This document shows, one piece after another, positions 40,318 to 53,398 of a stretch of DNA of 64,000 nt. The DNA lies in NCBI GenBank assembly GCA_945910005.1, contig OX246738.1, positions 26,340,303 through 26,404,302 on the forward strand, written 5' to 3'. This DNA is from Isoperla grammatica. Lineage: Eukaryota > Arthropoda > Insecta > Plecoptera > Perlodidae. The notes beneath the pieces are model-generated. The model was not told the DNA's origin. It saw only the letters and a program-made list of their open reading frames with translations, and did no database searches. Positions within the stretch are counted from its first letter, which is position 1. Each line of letters starts with the position of its first letter. The position numbers were made by a program, and so were the translations under genes.

Positions 40318-40568
40318 CGTAGGAAACGTGCCCAGCGACAATTCAGATCCCTCTTTAGCAGGTGACTAACTAGGTATTACGGTATTTAGAATAGTTGGGA
40401 AGGAATGTCCGAGCGCTGTTAGTATAGGACTCAATACCAGCATTAGCTTTAAACGATTGAGGAAAATCTCGGGGAAAAATTCAGTCAGGACTGTAGGTGG
40501 CCGATATCGAACTAGTGACCTCCCGAATTAGAGTCTCGCGTGTTCCGCTAAGCCACCTCTATCGGTTC
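40318..40568 (-). mobile_element. tRNA-derived SINE, copy C
   Basis: On the minus strand it shows the A box region 'gaggtggcttagcgg', a decayed B box 'ctagttcgatatcgg', and the body with 'cggacattccttcccaact' and 'cacctgctaaagagggat'. It ends at GTTTCCTACGAG followed by an ATTATT-like tail. End points and body agree with copies A and B. Confidence 0.85.
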
Positions 40569-41145
40569 CTAATTTACAGACTTGCTTTGTTTCTGTAGGT
40601 AGGTACCATATTGTGTAATGCGTGTATTTTGTTTTCATTATGCTGAAAGTTGTGTATTACTCACGCATATTATGCTTGTGTAATAGCAAATTGTATAAAA
40701 ATAGTAGTTGCCTAAACAAAGTGGGCAATTGTATATTATATTATATTAAACTATTTGTGACGACGTACTTCGAGAGTTCAAGGTAACTCAAGGTGGCTTC
40801 AAAGTCGTTTCAAGTAACATTCACAGCGCAGCATCGTAATTCACAGCGTGTTATTATCTTTCAATTTTCCATATAACACAATTCTGTAAAAATACCACAC
40901 AAACACACTTATTGCGTGCCAATGTCTGGTGTATGCGAGCAGATCATTGTTCGTGTTCAGTAGTCCATCAATTTGCATCAATCATGTATCCCTGGGCGTG
41001 CAATGCATCACGCCTGAATTGGACGGACTGTAGGAGGTGAGAGTGGGAGTGGGAGGTGGATGGTTGATTTTTGAACGCGGGAGTAATCGACATCAGCCAG
41101 TTCAATGTCATGAGAACCATCAATAGGTAGTCGATCACTCTGACG
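40569..41145. other. Intergenic, nothing recognised
   Basis: No supported gene or RNA. Confidence 0.4.
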
Positions 41146-41185
41146 AAGATAGCTCAGTGGGAGCGTATGACGCTATGATTCAGAT
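41146..41185 (+). mobile_element. tRNA-like fragment
   Basis: 'gaagatagctcagtgggagc' has the form of a tRNA 5' half with an A box (TAGCTCAGTGGG), but no B box or 3' half follows. Probably a truncated SINE or tRNA pseudogene. Confidence 0.4.
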
Positions 41186-41324
41186 CTTACTATGAGTAAC
41201 ACTGACAATGTTGGAAGTAGTATCAGCACTGACGTTGACGTATCAAAGCGTTTGCAGGTGGCATGAGCGACACTCACAAATAGAGAAGCAGAGTGTTACA
41301 GTGGCACTAGATGATTTATTCATT

Positions 41325-41329
41325 GATTC

Positions 41330-41364
<35 letters not shown>

Positions 41365-41402
41365 CGTTCATTCGTTCGTTCGTTCGTTCGTTCGTTCGTT
41401 CG
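41325..41402 (+). repeat. (ATTG)n(TTCG)n compound microsatellite
   Basis: Tetranucleotide arrays ATTG then TTCG. On the minus strand they form the tail of the LINE-like end at 41403-41460. Confidence 0.9.
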
Positions 41403-41460
41403 ACTGTATTAAAGACGGGATTAATACCAGTGGAGCCTCCTCTTCACTCCAACCTTTTGT
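41403..41460 (-). mobile_element. LINE-like 3' end (minus)
   Basis: On the minus strand it reads 'ttggagtgaagaggaggctc', 'cactggtattaatcccgtct' and 'ttaatacag', then the tetranucleotide tail. It is related to the end at 19480-19542. Confidence 0.55.
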
Positions 41461-42244
41461 AAGACATTACATAAAAATAAATATCGTAATAGTATAAAAC
41501 TAGGTATATACATATTAGTATTATGCTTGCTTACATCTAAAATTTAACATTCATCCGTCCCATTCATACTACAGTTCCATCTACTTCAATAAGTTGATTT
41601 GTGTTCAGTCCCGTGTGGTCCCGTGCACCTCCCGCCGCTAAGATCGTCATGGTGAACATCCCTTATTGTTAAAGTAAGGGTATTTATTTAACAGTTTTGT
41701 GCGATGTATTGGGAACGGTAGTTGCGAACCTGATCTTGATCTGGTGTTAAACGCGTGATTAGATGAAGGTATATAGGATAGCTTAGGGAAAGATGAGCTG
41801 GAAAGGATGTTCTAAGATCTCCATGTAGGAGACAGAGGGATTGAAAGATAACTGGAGAAATATGATCAGACTTTATAATGTAATTGTTAAGGATATATCA
41901 AGGTGGTCCGAGAAGTCTTCAGTCAACTCATTGTAGACGACGTCACAGCACAGTAGTCCAAGTGTGGCATTATTAGAGTACTATAAGAGCGTCTTGAGTT
42001 TAGTAGGAAAACAGTTCTTAGAGTAGGTTCTATGACCTATGTTTTATTTGGACATTCCAAGAAAGGTAATTTGTTAAGTGCAGTCTAAGATTTTAAGCAT
42101 TTTCATTGATTGGTATATTGTTGCTGTTGAAAGTTAAATCGTATACTTCTGGTCAATTTTCGCAAGGAGTTTACGTTATCCGATAACGCATGGGATGGAT
42201 AATAATTTTTCCTAGAAAATCTGTTCAGGGATAAGTTCATGTGT
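41461..42244. other. Intergenic, nothing recognised
   Basis: No supported gene. A short minus frame around 41600-41660 continues the LINE-like segment and may be its last codons. Confidence 0.35.
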
Positions 42245-42325
42245 GACGTAGGTACTGCGATATTTGGAATAGTTGGAACTTGGAAGGGATGCCCGAAGGC
42301 TGATAGTTGACACAATCCCAACAAC
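42245..42325 (-). mobile_element. SINE fragment, copy D
   Basis: On the minus strand 'tgtgtcaactatcagccttc' and 'ccaactattccaaatatcgc' match the SINE body. The tRNA head is missing. Confidence 0.55.
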
Positions 42326-42508
42326 AGAGACAAAGAGCGAGCAAGAGAAAGGATAAGTGAGACTGAGATGTATCGCTCAGATGAAAAGGGGGTCGCATTA
42401 TTCAAGTGGAGAAAGAGTACAGGGTCCATGTGGCAATGGCAGTATAACAACACTGCCTATATTGTAATGCCAGTACTGTAATCGTGTGTGGCACGGGACT
42501 ATGACGTG

Positions 42509-45500
42509 ACATTGGGGGAGAGTGATTGAAAGGGAGTACACAGGTTGTGGAAGATAGAGGGGAAGGAGAGGTGGACACAGAGCGGTGAGTGTGACAATGA
42601 CATTGGGGGAGAGTGATTGAAAGGGAGTACACAGGTTGTGGAAGATGGAGGGGAGGGAGAGGTGGACACAGAGCGGTGAGTGTGACAATGACATTGGGGG
42701 AGAGTGATTGAAAGGGAGTACACAGGTTGTGGAAGATAGAGGGGAAGGAGAGGTGGACACAGAGCGGTGAGTGTGACAATGACATTGGGGGAGAGTGATT
42801 GAAAGGGAGTACACAGGTTGTGGAAGATAGAGGGGAAGGAGAGGTGGACACAGAGCGGTGAGTGTGATAATGACGTTGGGGGAGAGTGATTGAAAGGGAG
42901 TACACAGGTTGTGGAAGATGGAGGGGAGGGAGAGGTGGACACAGAGCGGTGAGTGTGACAATGACATTGAGGGAGAGTGATTGAAAGGGAGTACACAGGT
43001 TGTGGAAGATGGAGGGGAGGGAGAGGTGGACACAGCGCGGTGAGTGTGATAATGACGTTGGGGGAGAGTGATTGAAAGGGAGTACACAGGTTGTGGAAGA
43101 TGGAGGGGAGGGAGAGGTGGACACAGAGCGGTGAGTGTGACAATGACATTGAGGGAGAGTGATTGAAAGGGAGTACACAGATTGTGGAAGATGGAGGGGA
43201 AGGAGAGGTGGACACAGCGCGGTGAGTGTGACAATGACATTGGGGGAGAGTGATTGAAAGGGAGTATACAGGTTGTGGAAGATGGAGGGGAGGGAGAGGT
43301 GGACACAGAGCGGTGAGTGTGACAATGACATTGGGGGAGAGTGATTGAAAGGGAGTACACAGGTTGTGGAAGATGGAGGGGAGGGAGAGGTGGACACAGA
43401 GCGGTGAGTGTGACAATGACATTGGGGGAGAGTGATTGAAAGGGAGTACACAGGTTGTGGAAGATGGAGGGGAAGGAGAGGTGGACACAGCGCGGTGAGT
43501 GTGACAATGACATTGGGGGAGAGTGATTGAAAGGGAGTACACAGGTTGTGGAAGATGGAGGGGAGGGAGAGGTGGACACAGCGCGGTGAGTGTGACAATG
43601 ACATTGGGGGAGAGTGATTGAAAGGGAGTACTCAGGTTGTGGAAGATGGAGGGGAGGGAGAGGTGGACACAGAGCGGTGAGTGTGATAATGACATTGGGG
43701 GAGAGTGATTGAAAGGGAGTACACAGGTTGTGGAAGATGGAGGGGAAGGAGAGGTGGACACAGAGCGGTGAGTGTGACAATGACATTGGGGGAGAGTGAT
43801 TGAAAGGGAGTATACAGGTTGTGGAAGATAGAGGGGAGGGAGAGGTGGACACAGAGCGGTGAGTGGGACAATGACATTGGGGGAGAGTGATTGAAAGGGA
43901 GTACACAGATTGTGGAAGATAGAGGGGAAGGAGAGGTGGACACAGAGCGGTGAGTGTGACAATGACATTGGGGGAGAGTGATTGAAAGGGAGTACACAGG
44001 TTGTGGAAGATGGAGGGGAGGGAGAGGTGGACACAGAGCGGTGAGTGTGACAATGACATTGGGGGAGAGTGATTGAAAGGGAGTACACAGGTTGTGGAAG
44101 ATGGAGGGGAGGGAGAGGTGGACACAGAGCGGTGAAAGTGACAATGACATTGGGGGAGAGTGATTGAAAGGGAGTATACAGGTTGTGGAAGATGGAGGGG
44201 AGGGAGAGGTGGACACAGAGCGGTGAGTGTGACAATGACATTGGGGGAGAGTGATTGAAAGGGAGTATACAGGTTGTGGAAGATGGAGGGGAGGGAGAGG
44301 TGGACACAGAGCGGTGAGTGTGACAATGACATTGGGGGAGAGTGATTGAAAGGGAGTACACAGGTTGTGGAAGATAGAGGGGAAGGAGAGATGGACACAG
44401 AGCGGTGAGTGTGACAATGACATTGGGGGAGAGTGATTGAAAGGGAGTACACAGGTTGTGGAAGATAGAGGGGAAGGAGAGGTGGACACAGAGCGGTGAG
44501 TGTGACAATGACATTGGGGGAGAGTGATTGAAAGGGAGTACACAGGTTGTGGAAGATAGAGGGGAAGGAGAGGTGGACACAGAGCGGTGAGTGTGACAAT
44601 GACATTGGGGGAGAGTGATTGAAAGGGAGTACACAGGTTGTGGAAGATGGAGGGGAGGGAGAGGTGGACACAGAGCGGTGAGTGTGACAATGACATTGGG
44701 GGAGAGTGATTGAAAGGGAGTATACAGATTGTGGAAGATGGAGGGGAAGGAGAGGTGGACACAGCGCGGTGAGTGTGACAATGACATTGGGGGAGAGTGA
44801 TTGAAAGGGAGAACACAGGTTGTGGAAGATGGAGGGGAGGGAGAGGTGGACACAGAGCGGTGAGTGTGACAATGACATTGGGGGAGAGTGATTGAAAGGG
44901 AGTATACAGATTGTGGAAGATGGAGGGGAAGGAGAGGTGGACACAGCGCGGTGAGTGTGACAATGACATTGGGGGAGAGTGATTGAAAGGGAGTATACAG
45001 ATTGTGGAAGATAGAGGGGAAGGAGAGGTGGACACAGCGCGGTGAGTGTGACAATGACATTGGGGGAGAGTGATTGAAAGGGAGTACACAGGTTGTGGAA
45101 GATGGAGGGGAGGGAGAGGTGGACACAGAGCGGTGAGTGTGACAATGACATTGGGGGAGAGTGATTGAAAGGGAGTATACAGATTGTGGAAGATGGAGGG
45201 GAAGGAGAGGTGGACACAGCGCGGTGAGTGTGACAATGACATTGGGGGAGAGTGATTGAAAGGGAGTACACAGGTTGTGGAAGATGGAGGGGAAGGAGAG
45301 GTGGACACAGAGCGGTGAGTGTGACAATGACATTGGGGGAGAGTGATTGAAAGGGAGTACACAGGTTGTGGAAGATGGAGGGGAAGGAGAGGTGGACACA
45401 GAGCGGTGAGTGTGACAATGACATTGGGGGAGAGTGATTGAAAGGGAGTATACAGATTGTGGAAGATAGAGGGGAAGGAGAGGTGGACACAGAGCGGTGA

Positions 45501-48500
45501 GTGTGACAATGACATTGGGGGAGAGTGATTGAAAGGGAGTACACAGGTTGTGGAAGATGGAGGGGAGGGAGAGGTGGACACAGAGCGGTGAGTGTGACAA
45601 TAACATTGGGGGAGAGTGATTGAAAGGGAGAACACAGGTTGTGGAAGATGGAGGGGAGGGAGAGGTGGACACAGAGCGGTGAGTGGGACAATGACATTGG
45701 GGGAGAGTGATGGAAAGGGAGTACACAGGTTGTGGAAGATGGAGGGGAGGGAGAGGTGGACACAGAGCGGTGAGTGGGACAATGACATTGGGGGAGAGTG
45801 ATTGAAAGGGAGTACACAGGTTGTGGAAGATGGAGGGGAGGGAGAGGTGGACACAGAGCGGTGAGTGGGACAATGACATTGGGGGAGAGTGATTGAAAGG
45901 GAGTACACAGGTTGTGGAAGATAGAGGGGAAGGAGAGATGGACACAGAGCGGTGAGTGTGACAATGACATTGGGGGAGAGTGATTGAAAGGGAGTACACA
46001 GGTTGTGGAAGATGGAGGGGAGGGAGAGGTGGACACAGAGCGGTGAGTGGGACAATGACATTGGGGGAGAGTGATTGAAAGGGAGTATACAGGTTGTGGA
46101 AGATAGAGGGGAAGGAGAGGTGGACACAGAGCGGTGAGTGTGACAATGACATTGGGGGAGAGTGATTGAAAGGGAGTATACAGGTTGTGGAAGATAGAGG
46201 GGAAGGAGAGGTGGACACAGCGCGGTGAGTGTGACAATGACATTGGGGGAGAGTGATTGAAAGGGAGTACACAGGTTGTGGAAGATGGAGGGGAGGGAGA
46301 GGTGGACACAGAGCGGTGAGTGGGACAATGACATTGGGGGAGTGTGATGGAAAGGGAGTATACAGATTGTGGAAGATAGAGGGGAAGGAGAGGTGGACAC
46401 AGAGCGGTGAGTGTGACAATGACATTGGGGGAGAGTGATTGAAAGGGAGTACACAGGTTGTGGAAGATGGAGGGGAGGGAGAGGTGGACACAGAGCGGTG
46501 AGTGTGATAATGACATTGGGGGAGAGTGATTGAAAGGGAGTACACAGGTTGTGGAAGATAGAGGGGAAGGAGAGGTGGACACAGAGCGGTGAGTGTGACA
46601 ATGACATTGGGGGAGAGTGATTGAAAGGGAGTACACAGGTTGTGGAAGATGGAGGGGAGGGAGAGGTGGACACAGAGCGGTGAGTGTGACAATAACATTG
46701 GGGGAGAGTGATTGAAAGGGAGTACACAGGTTGTGGAAGATAGAGGGGAAGGAGAGGTGGACACAGAGCGGTGAGTGTGACAATGACATTGGGGGAGAGT
46801 GATTGAAAGGGAGTACACAGGTTGTGGAAGATGGAGGGGAAGGAGAGGTGGACACAGCGCGGTGAGTGTGACAATGACATTGGGGGAGAGTGATTGAAAG
46901 GGAGTACACAGGTTGTGGAAGATGGAGGGGAGGGAGAGGTGGACACAGCGCGGTGAGTGTAACAATGACATTGGGGGAGAGTGATTGAAAGGGAGTACAC
47001 AGGTTGTGGAAGATAGAGGGGAAGGAGAGGTGGACACAGAGCGGTGAGTGTGACAATGACATTGGGGGAGAGTGATTGAAAGGGAGTACACAGGTTGTGG
47101 AAGATAGAGGGGAGGGAGAGGTGGACACAGAGCGGTGAGTGTGACAATGACATTGGGGGAGAGTGATTGAAAGGGAGTATACAGGTTGTGGAAGATGGAG
47201 GGGAGGGAGAGGTGGACACAGAGCGGTGAGTGTGACAATGACATTGAGGGAGAGTGATTGAAAGGGAGTACACAGGTTGTGGAAGATGGAGGGGAGGGAG
47301 AGGTGGACACAGAGCGGTGAGTGTGACAATGACATTGGGGGAGAGTGATTGAAAGGGAGTATACAGATTGTGGAAGATAGAGGGGAAGGAGAGGTGGACA
47401 CAGAGCGGTGAGTGTGACAATGGCATTGGGGGAGAGTGATTGAAAGGGAGTACACAGGTTGTGGAAGATAGAGGGGAAGGAGAGGTGGACACAGAGCGGT
47501 GAGTGTGACAATGACATTGGGGGAGAGTGATTGAAAGGGAGTACACAGGTTGTGGAAGATGGAGGGGAGGGAGAGGTGGACACAGCGCGGTGAGTGTAAC
47601 AATGACATTGGGGGAGAGTGATTGAAAGGGAGTACACAGGTTGTGGAAGATGGAGGGGAAGGAGAGGTGGACACAGAGCGGTGAGTGTGACAATGACATT
47701 GGGGGAGAGTGATTGAAAGGGAGTACACAGGTTGTGGAAGATGGAGGGGAAGGAGAGGTGGACACAGCGCGGTGAGTGTGACAATGACATTGGGGGAGAG
47801 TGATTGAAAGGGAGTACACAGGTTGTGGAAGATAGAGGGGAAGGAGAGGTGGACACAGAGCGGTGAGTGTGACAATGACATTGGGGGAGAGTGATTGAAA
47901 GGGAGTACACAGGTTGCGGAAGATGGAGGGGAAGGAGAGGTGGACACAGCGCGGTGAGTGTGACAATGACATTGGGGGAGAGTGATTGAAAGGGAGTACA
48001 CAGGTTGTGGAAGATAGAGGGGAAGGAGAGGTGGACACAGAGCGGTGAGTGTGACAATGACATTGGGGGAGAGTGATTGAAAGGGAGTACACAGGTTGTG
48101 GAAGATGGAGGGGACGGAGAGGTGGACACAGCGCGGTGAGTGTGACAATGACATTGGGGGAGAGTGATTGAAAGGGAGTATACAGGTTGTGGAAGATGGA
48201 GGGGAGGGAGAGGTGGACACAGAGCGGTGAGTGTGACAATGACATTGGGGGAGAGTGATTGAAAGGGAGTACACAGGTTGTGGAAGATAGAGGGGAGGGA
48301 GAGGTGGACACAGAGCGGTGAGTGTGACAATGACATTGGGGGAGAGTGATTGAAAGGGAGTACACAGGTTGTGGAAGATGGAGGGGAAGGAGAGGTGGAC
48401 ACAGCGCGGTGAGTGTGACAATGACATTGGGGGAGAGTGATTGAAAGGGAGTATACTGGTTGTGGAAGATGGAGGGGAGGGAGAGGTGGACACAGAGCGG

Positions 48501-48619
48501 TGAGTGTGACAATGACATTGGGGGAGAGTGATTGAAAGGGAGTACACAGGTTGTGGAAGATGGAGGGGAAGGAGAGATGGACACAGCGCGGTGAGTGTGA
48601 CAATGACATTGGGGGAGAG
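42509..48619 (+). repeat. 6.1-kb satellite: ~67 units of 91 bp
   Basis: A head-to-tail array with a unit of 91 bp, starting ACATTGGGGGAGAGTGATTG and ending GGTGAGTGTGACAATG. Units differ at a few recurrent positions (gatGgagg/gatAgagg, agAgcgg/agCgcgg, taCacagGt/taTacagAt), reshuffled between units as expected of unequal exchange. The + strand is purine-rich. On the minus strand the unit has no stop codon in any frame. Because 91 is one more than a multiple of three, each frame reads all three unit frames in turn. Two minus frames are open throughout (over 2000 codons) and the third is cut once, at 43632-43634. I treat it as satellite, not as a gene. Confidence 0.95.
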
Positions 48620-48815
48620 AAGGCGCGAAGCGAGAGAGAACGCAATAGTGATGCTGGGCGGGGAGGTGAGGTGGTCATGTGCGCAAGCAGAGGATGGGTT
48701 ATTTGCAGTGTGTGTATAAGCGTGGCCGTGTGCGGACCTGGACAGGACAGACGGAGCGCACAGTACCTAAACCGCGTGTTGTGGTCACTTGTCGCGTGAA
48801 CTCGGCTCAACAATC
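48620..48815 (+). promoter_or_regulatory. Candidate promoter of the second secreted gene
   Basis: Non-repetitive, GC-richer sequence between the satellite and an ATG. It contains a GC-box-like GGGCGGGGA near 48657 and a TATA-like TGTATAAG near 48712, about 100 bp before the ATG, suitable for a start site near 48740. Placement is inferred from motifs only. Confidence 0.4.
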
Positions 48816-48861
48816 ATGAAGCTGCATGGAGTGAGACTGGTCAACGCCATCTGTCTTATCA
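48816..48861 (+). CDS. Signal-peptide-like first exon of a second gene
   Basis: ATG starts MKLHGVRLVNAICLI, followed by a strong donor (TCA-GTAAGT) in phase 1. A basic N-terminus followed by a hydrophobic run fits a signal peptide that would continue into the next exon. No ATG lies between the TATA-like word and this one in the same frame. The downstream exons could not be identified. Candidates at 53162 and 63786 fit the phase but are weak. It may be another secreted protein like the lectin upstream. Confidence 0.5.
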
Positions 48862-51800
48862 GTAAGTTATTTCATATTTTCATTCATTCTGTAAGAAAAT
48901 TAATGGATTTTTGTTTCGAAAACAAATTCACATTTGTCATGATCTTAATAACCTACCTATAAAATTAAGGATCGGAGAGTTAAAATAATGATTTGGTTGT
49001 TACAAGAATGTGATGGACGGGTTTGCATGTGTTTATTTTAAAATGCAAATAAACAGTCCATGTTATACATTCTTATACTTACTTTTAAACTTTGATGTCA
49101 ATCTATTGTTAAAAGCACTGGTTTTTCTCTGAACTGCTTTTAAAAAGGGTAAACAACACAATCCGTTTTGTTATGAAATTTTGTTTACCACGAAAGAAAT
49201 GTATTGTTTATAAAAACTGATCCTTTCCCATTATTACTTCCTAATTATTATATTGTTTGCATATCAATATAATATGTTGTAATGTATTTATTCAACCAAC
49301 TAATAAATAAAGCAATAATTATAGCATTAATAACAATTATATTAGTAATTACGGCAGTTTTGTAGTAAGATATGGAGGTTTTCAGGTTATATGTATTTTT
49401 GAAAATGTATGACAGATCATTTACAAAGGTTATCAGAGAGCAGACTGCTCCAATCGTTCAATCAAACAGATAGTTAGGGCCCAGTCCAGTAGGGCTACAT
49501 ATTTTACCATCCACCTGATTGAAATAATTGCAGAACATTGCCATGCCCACGTGGTGTCAGATAAAAACAGACTACTTACTTATACTACAATTAATAGGAT
49601 ACAGTACAGAGCAATACGCGAGATTGATATGAAGATCATTATATTAGCGTCTATTTTATCATATGTTCTTTTTTTAAATAAATGTTTACAGTTAAAATTT
49701 TACGAATTAAGTTTATTTATCAAATCTAAGCACGTACCTATAAATGGTTCGATGTCTTTTCGAATGGAACATTTCGAACATTCATGTTTTTTTTTTCTCA
49801 TTGTGTACATTTCCGTAACTTGTTTGTTTTATGAATTGGTACGAAACGAACCATTAAATATATTACATAATGTAATAATTTACTTCAATAAAATAGGACA
49901 TTAACGTTATTAATCACTACTTGTTTTTCAAGTTCAAATAGAAATGTTGATATGTATTAATTGCTGTGTTTATAGAGAGAAAGAGAGAGGAAGGGTGAGA
50001 GAGAGAGAGAGAGATGATGTTAAAAATATAATAACGTCATAAGGTAAACATTGAATGAGGTATAGGATAGAGCACTGCTCAGAGATTGGATCTTTGTTTT
50101 GACGATAAAGAAAAAAAAAGAAAAAATATATTTTGAATTTGATGCTAAGAACATTTTCAATGTGTATTACGTCCTCGCCAAATTGTTACCAGAATTTTCA
50201 TAAATAACGTTTTAGTAGTAAAATTCCAGCAAAACAATTTAACAAACAAATCGACGAGCTAATTGAGGCTGTAGACAACGAATAAACAGAACCTAAAACA
50301 AACATTACACAATATCTTGTATTTTCTTAGCGTTATTTACAAGCACGAATTTGTCTCCGACTTGTTGGGAATCCTTAATTTCGTTTCAAGATGCGATTCG
50401 GCGCGCGTGATGCGGCTACAAAATGAACCCATGCTAACGAGTAAATCACTTCACACATTAGATCAGCGTGATCAAACGACCGAGAACACTTTTAATTTGA
50501 GCTCTCTGCAACGCATAAAACTTTCTGGGGCAAGTTGATTTAAAGCTAGGACAACATAAAACTTTGATTTACTGCAACACCAAAATATGGGACAAGATTT
50601 GGTGGTTAAATCATTGAGAAATGTAACGGGGGCGTTAAATGTAATGTGTGGCGCCAATCCAACCACTAAACTATATTCACACGTTTTGTCCGTCGGAATG
50701 ACTGAATAACTCACGTAGCTTACTTGTACGTGGTAATTCCATGAGAAGTGAATACGTTAAAACACATTTGTGATGTTTAATGGGGTAAATAGAGCGTAAC
50801 AACAATTTGGAAAAACACTCCGAAGTGTGATCAACATTATGCAACATTAAATAATTTGATAACATTACGGGTGCTCACATAAGGAACGACTCGAAGGCAC
50901 TTCTATCCTGACAGATATAACAGTAGACCCATGGACCGGACCATTCCAATCAATTCAGTTCAATCTCTTTTTGGACTACCTATATTTCTTCTTATACTAT
51001 CAACCGCGCACAATCTTGCTTGTTGGTCAGGTCTATATACAACCGGGCAATATGAGCTCGGAGTCGGACATCGCTAAAGCATATCCCATTTGTTGACGGT
51101 TCTTCGAGCTCATAATTATCATATACAATTGTCTTCTCAAATGCATCATTGTACATTGTAGTAATATGGTCCATAGACGTTAAGCAGAAATAATAAGAAT
51201 TATTAAGAACAAATAAGGAAAGATCTGTTGAGCTTGACTGATTTGATAGATTGGAGTCGATACAAATGTATAAGTTTTTGTGAATCGGTCGTGTATAACA
51301 CAGTTATACTATAATACTAATATTGTAATAGTAGATAATAGGATTGTAAGTAAACTTGAAAAGTACACAATAGTACTGTAATAGTATACTGTAATAGTAA
51401 TACTGTATTTATTTCTGCTCGCACCTCACACTTTCCGTATTATTTTGCACTTAATAAGTGGTTTTAATGTTAAATTATTCCAGACAACTTATTTTAATAA
51501 TGAATCCATACGTTGTGGCAATATTGCCTACCCACGGTCTGTTATAATTGCTTTAATATAATGTTTAAATTGTCCCAAATTTAAATAAAAATATGTAAAC
51601 ATGTAATCTAGAGCTGTTCTTATGACAGTTTCTTTGTTCCAATGCAATATTTACTTTCTCAGATGTTCTTAATTACCTTTTGTAAACTGATCTGGCTGGA
51701 CAGTGGACATGTTTCACACCTTTTTAAGAAAATCTGTAAAACGGAAATATTGATTGGAATAAAAAACCATTCATAAGAAAGAGAATTCACTATGATGACA

Positions 51801-52110
51801 TTTTGATTTTCTTTTGGAACAATTTAAAAACCAATAAAAAACCTATTTTAACAGAACGAAATCGGGTGTTCAGCAAGGTAGGTGAACATATTAATATATC
51901 TCAGTAATTATTTATTAAAGTCATACAATATGATACGTGCTGTGCTAACAAGCGTATTATTTCTCCACGGAGAAGCAATAAAACGGGCGCCAGTCAACGC
52001 CTAAGCTACTTAACACAAAACGATCTTTCTTTATTAGCAATTACTATTAATCGGTATTACATGTGATAAACTTTACTGAAGGGATAATATATTTAATTTA
52101 ATATATTTCA
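48862..52110. other. Presumed intron of the second gene, nothing firm
   Basis: AT-rich. A 117-codon frame at 49551-49904 begins at GTG, not ATG, and has two hydrophobic stretches. Its composition equals its surroundings and it is not called. A (GA)n-like patch lies at about 49975-50015. Confidence 0.35.
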
Positions 52111-53125
52111 TAATCTGCAAGTGTTGTCTAAACCCTGCAGTTCCGCAAACACGTGATACAATAATCTGCAAGTGTAGTGTTGTCTAAACCTTTCAGTTCC
52201 GCCAACATGTGCTACAATGATCTGCAAATGTGTGATACAATAACCTGCAAGTGTTGTCTAAACTCTAAACCTTTCAGTTCCGCAAACATGTGATACAATA
52301 ATCTGCAAGTGTTGTCTAAACCTTTCAGTTCCGCAAACATGTGATACAATAATCTGCAAGTGTTGTCTAAACCTTTCAGTTCCGCAAACATGTGATACAA
52401 TAATCTGCAAGTGTTGTCTAAACCTTTCAGTTCCGCAAACATGTGATACAATAATCTGCAAGTGTTGTCTAAACCTTTCAGTTCCGCAAACATGTGATAC
52501 AATAATCTGCAAGTGTTGTCTAAACCTTTCAGTTCCGCAAACATGTGATACAATAATCTGCAAGTGTTGTCTAAACCTTTCAGTTCCGCAAACATGTGAT
52601 ACAATAATCTGCAAGTGTAGTGTTGTCTAAACCTTTCAGTTCCGCTAACATGTGCTACAATAATCTGCAAATGTGTGATACAATAACCTGCAAGTGTTGT
52701 CTAAACTCTAAACCTTTCAGTTCCGCAAACATGTGATACAATAATCTGCAAATGTGTGATACAATAACCTGCAAGTGTTGTCTAAACTCTAAACCTTTCA
52801 GTTCCGCAAACATGTGATACAATAATCTGCAAGTGTTGTCTAAACCTTTCAGTTCCGCAAACATGTGATACAATAATCTGCAAGTGTTGTCTAAACCTTT
52901 CAGTTCCGCAAACATGTGATACAATAATCTGCAAGTGTTGTCTAAACCTTTCAGTTCCGCAAACATGTGATACAATAATCTGCAAGTGTTGTCTAAACCT
53001 TTCAGTTCCGCAAACATGTGATACAATAATCTGCAAGTGTTGTCTAAACCTTTCAGTTCCGCAAACATGTGATACAATAATCTGCAAGTGTTGTCTAAAC
53101 CTTTCAGTCTCGCAACTATGTGATT
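52111..53125 (-). repeat. 51-bp minisatellite (~19-20 units)
   Basis: The unit contains AACATGTGATACAATAATCT and GCAAGTGTTGTCTAAACC. Variants with an extra 'agtg' or 'aactct', or with 'aaatgtgtgatacaataacc', recur in blocks, giving a higher-order pattern. 51 is a multiple of three, and two minus frames are open, giving 17-residue repeats (CRLLYHMFAELKGLDNT in one). Openness follows from the unit itself, so it does not show coding. A degenerate unit continues to about 53240. Confidence 0.92.
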
Positions 53126-53398
53126 CAATCATTTACATGTATGATCTCATCTGTCGTGCAGAATGTATGCGGCCTCCTCCCACTCCATGCAGCACATTTA
53201 TCAATACGGCGCAAACACGTGATGAAATAAGCTACGGAAATAAGAGCGATTTGCTCACTATCTAAATGTCACTCCATGTCTTGATATTCATGTGTATACA
53301 CGGCATGATATTATGAAAGGCTGGTCCCGGTCTGGGCACGGGATAGAATCCAGGTCCAGGGTAGCTCTGCCTGTTATGTATTCTATATTATTTTTTTC

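Noticed and set aside
42398..48813. Frames of 2049, 2104, 1650 and 400 codons on the minus strand as giant protein genes
   Set aside because: They lie in a homogenised 91-bp satellite whose unit lacks stops in all frames. Equal openness of all frames argues against ordinary coding. Kept only as a finding.
49551..49904. 117-codon frame in the presumed intron of the second gene
   Set aside because: It starts at GTG, is AT-rich like its surroundings, and has no domain or supported splice junction.
42509..53125. CRISPR-like array
   Set aside because: The 91-bp and 51-bp arrays have no unique spacers, and the DNA is eukaryotic.
53162..53265. Cys/Pro-rich candidate exon CMRPPPTPCSTF as a confident gene feature
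   Set aside because: Its second half is a degenerate copy of the adjacent 51-bp repeat, so it is mentioned only as a candidate.
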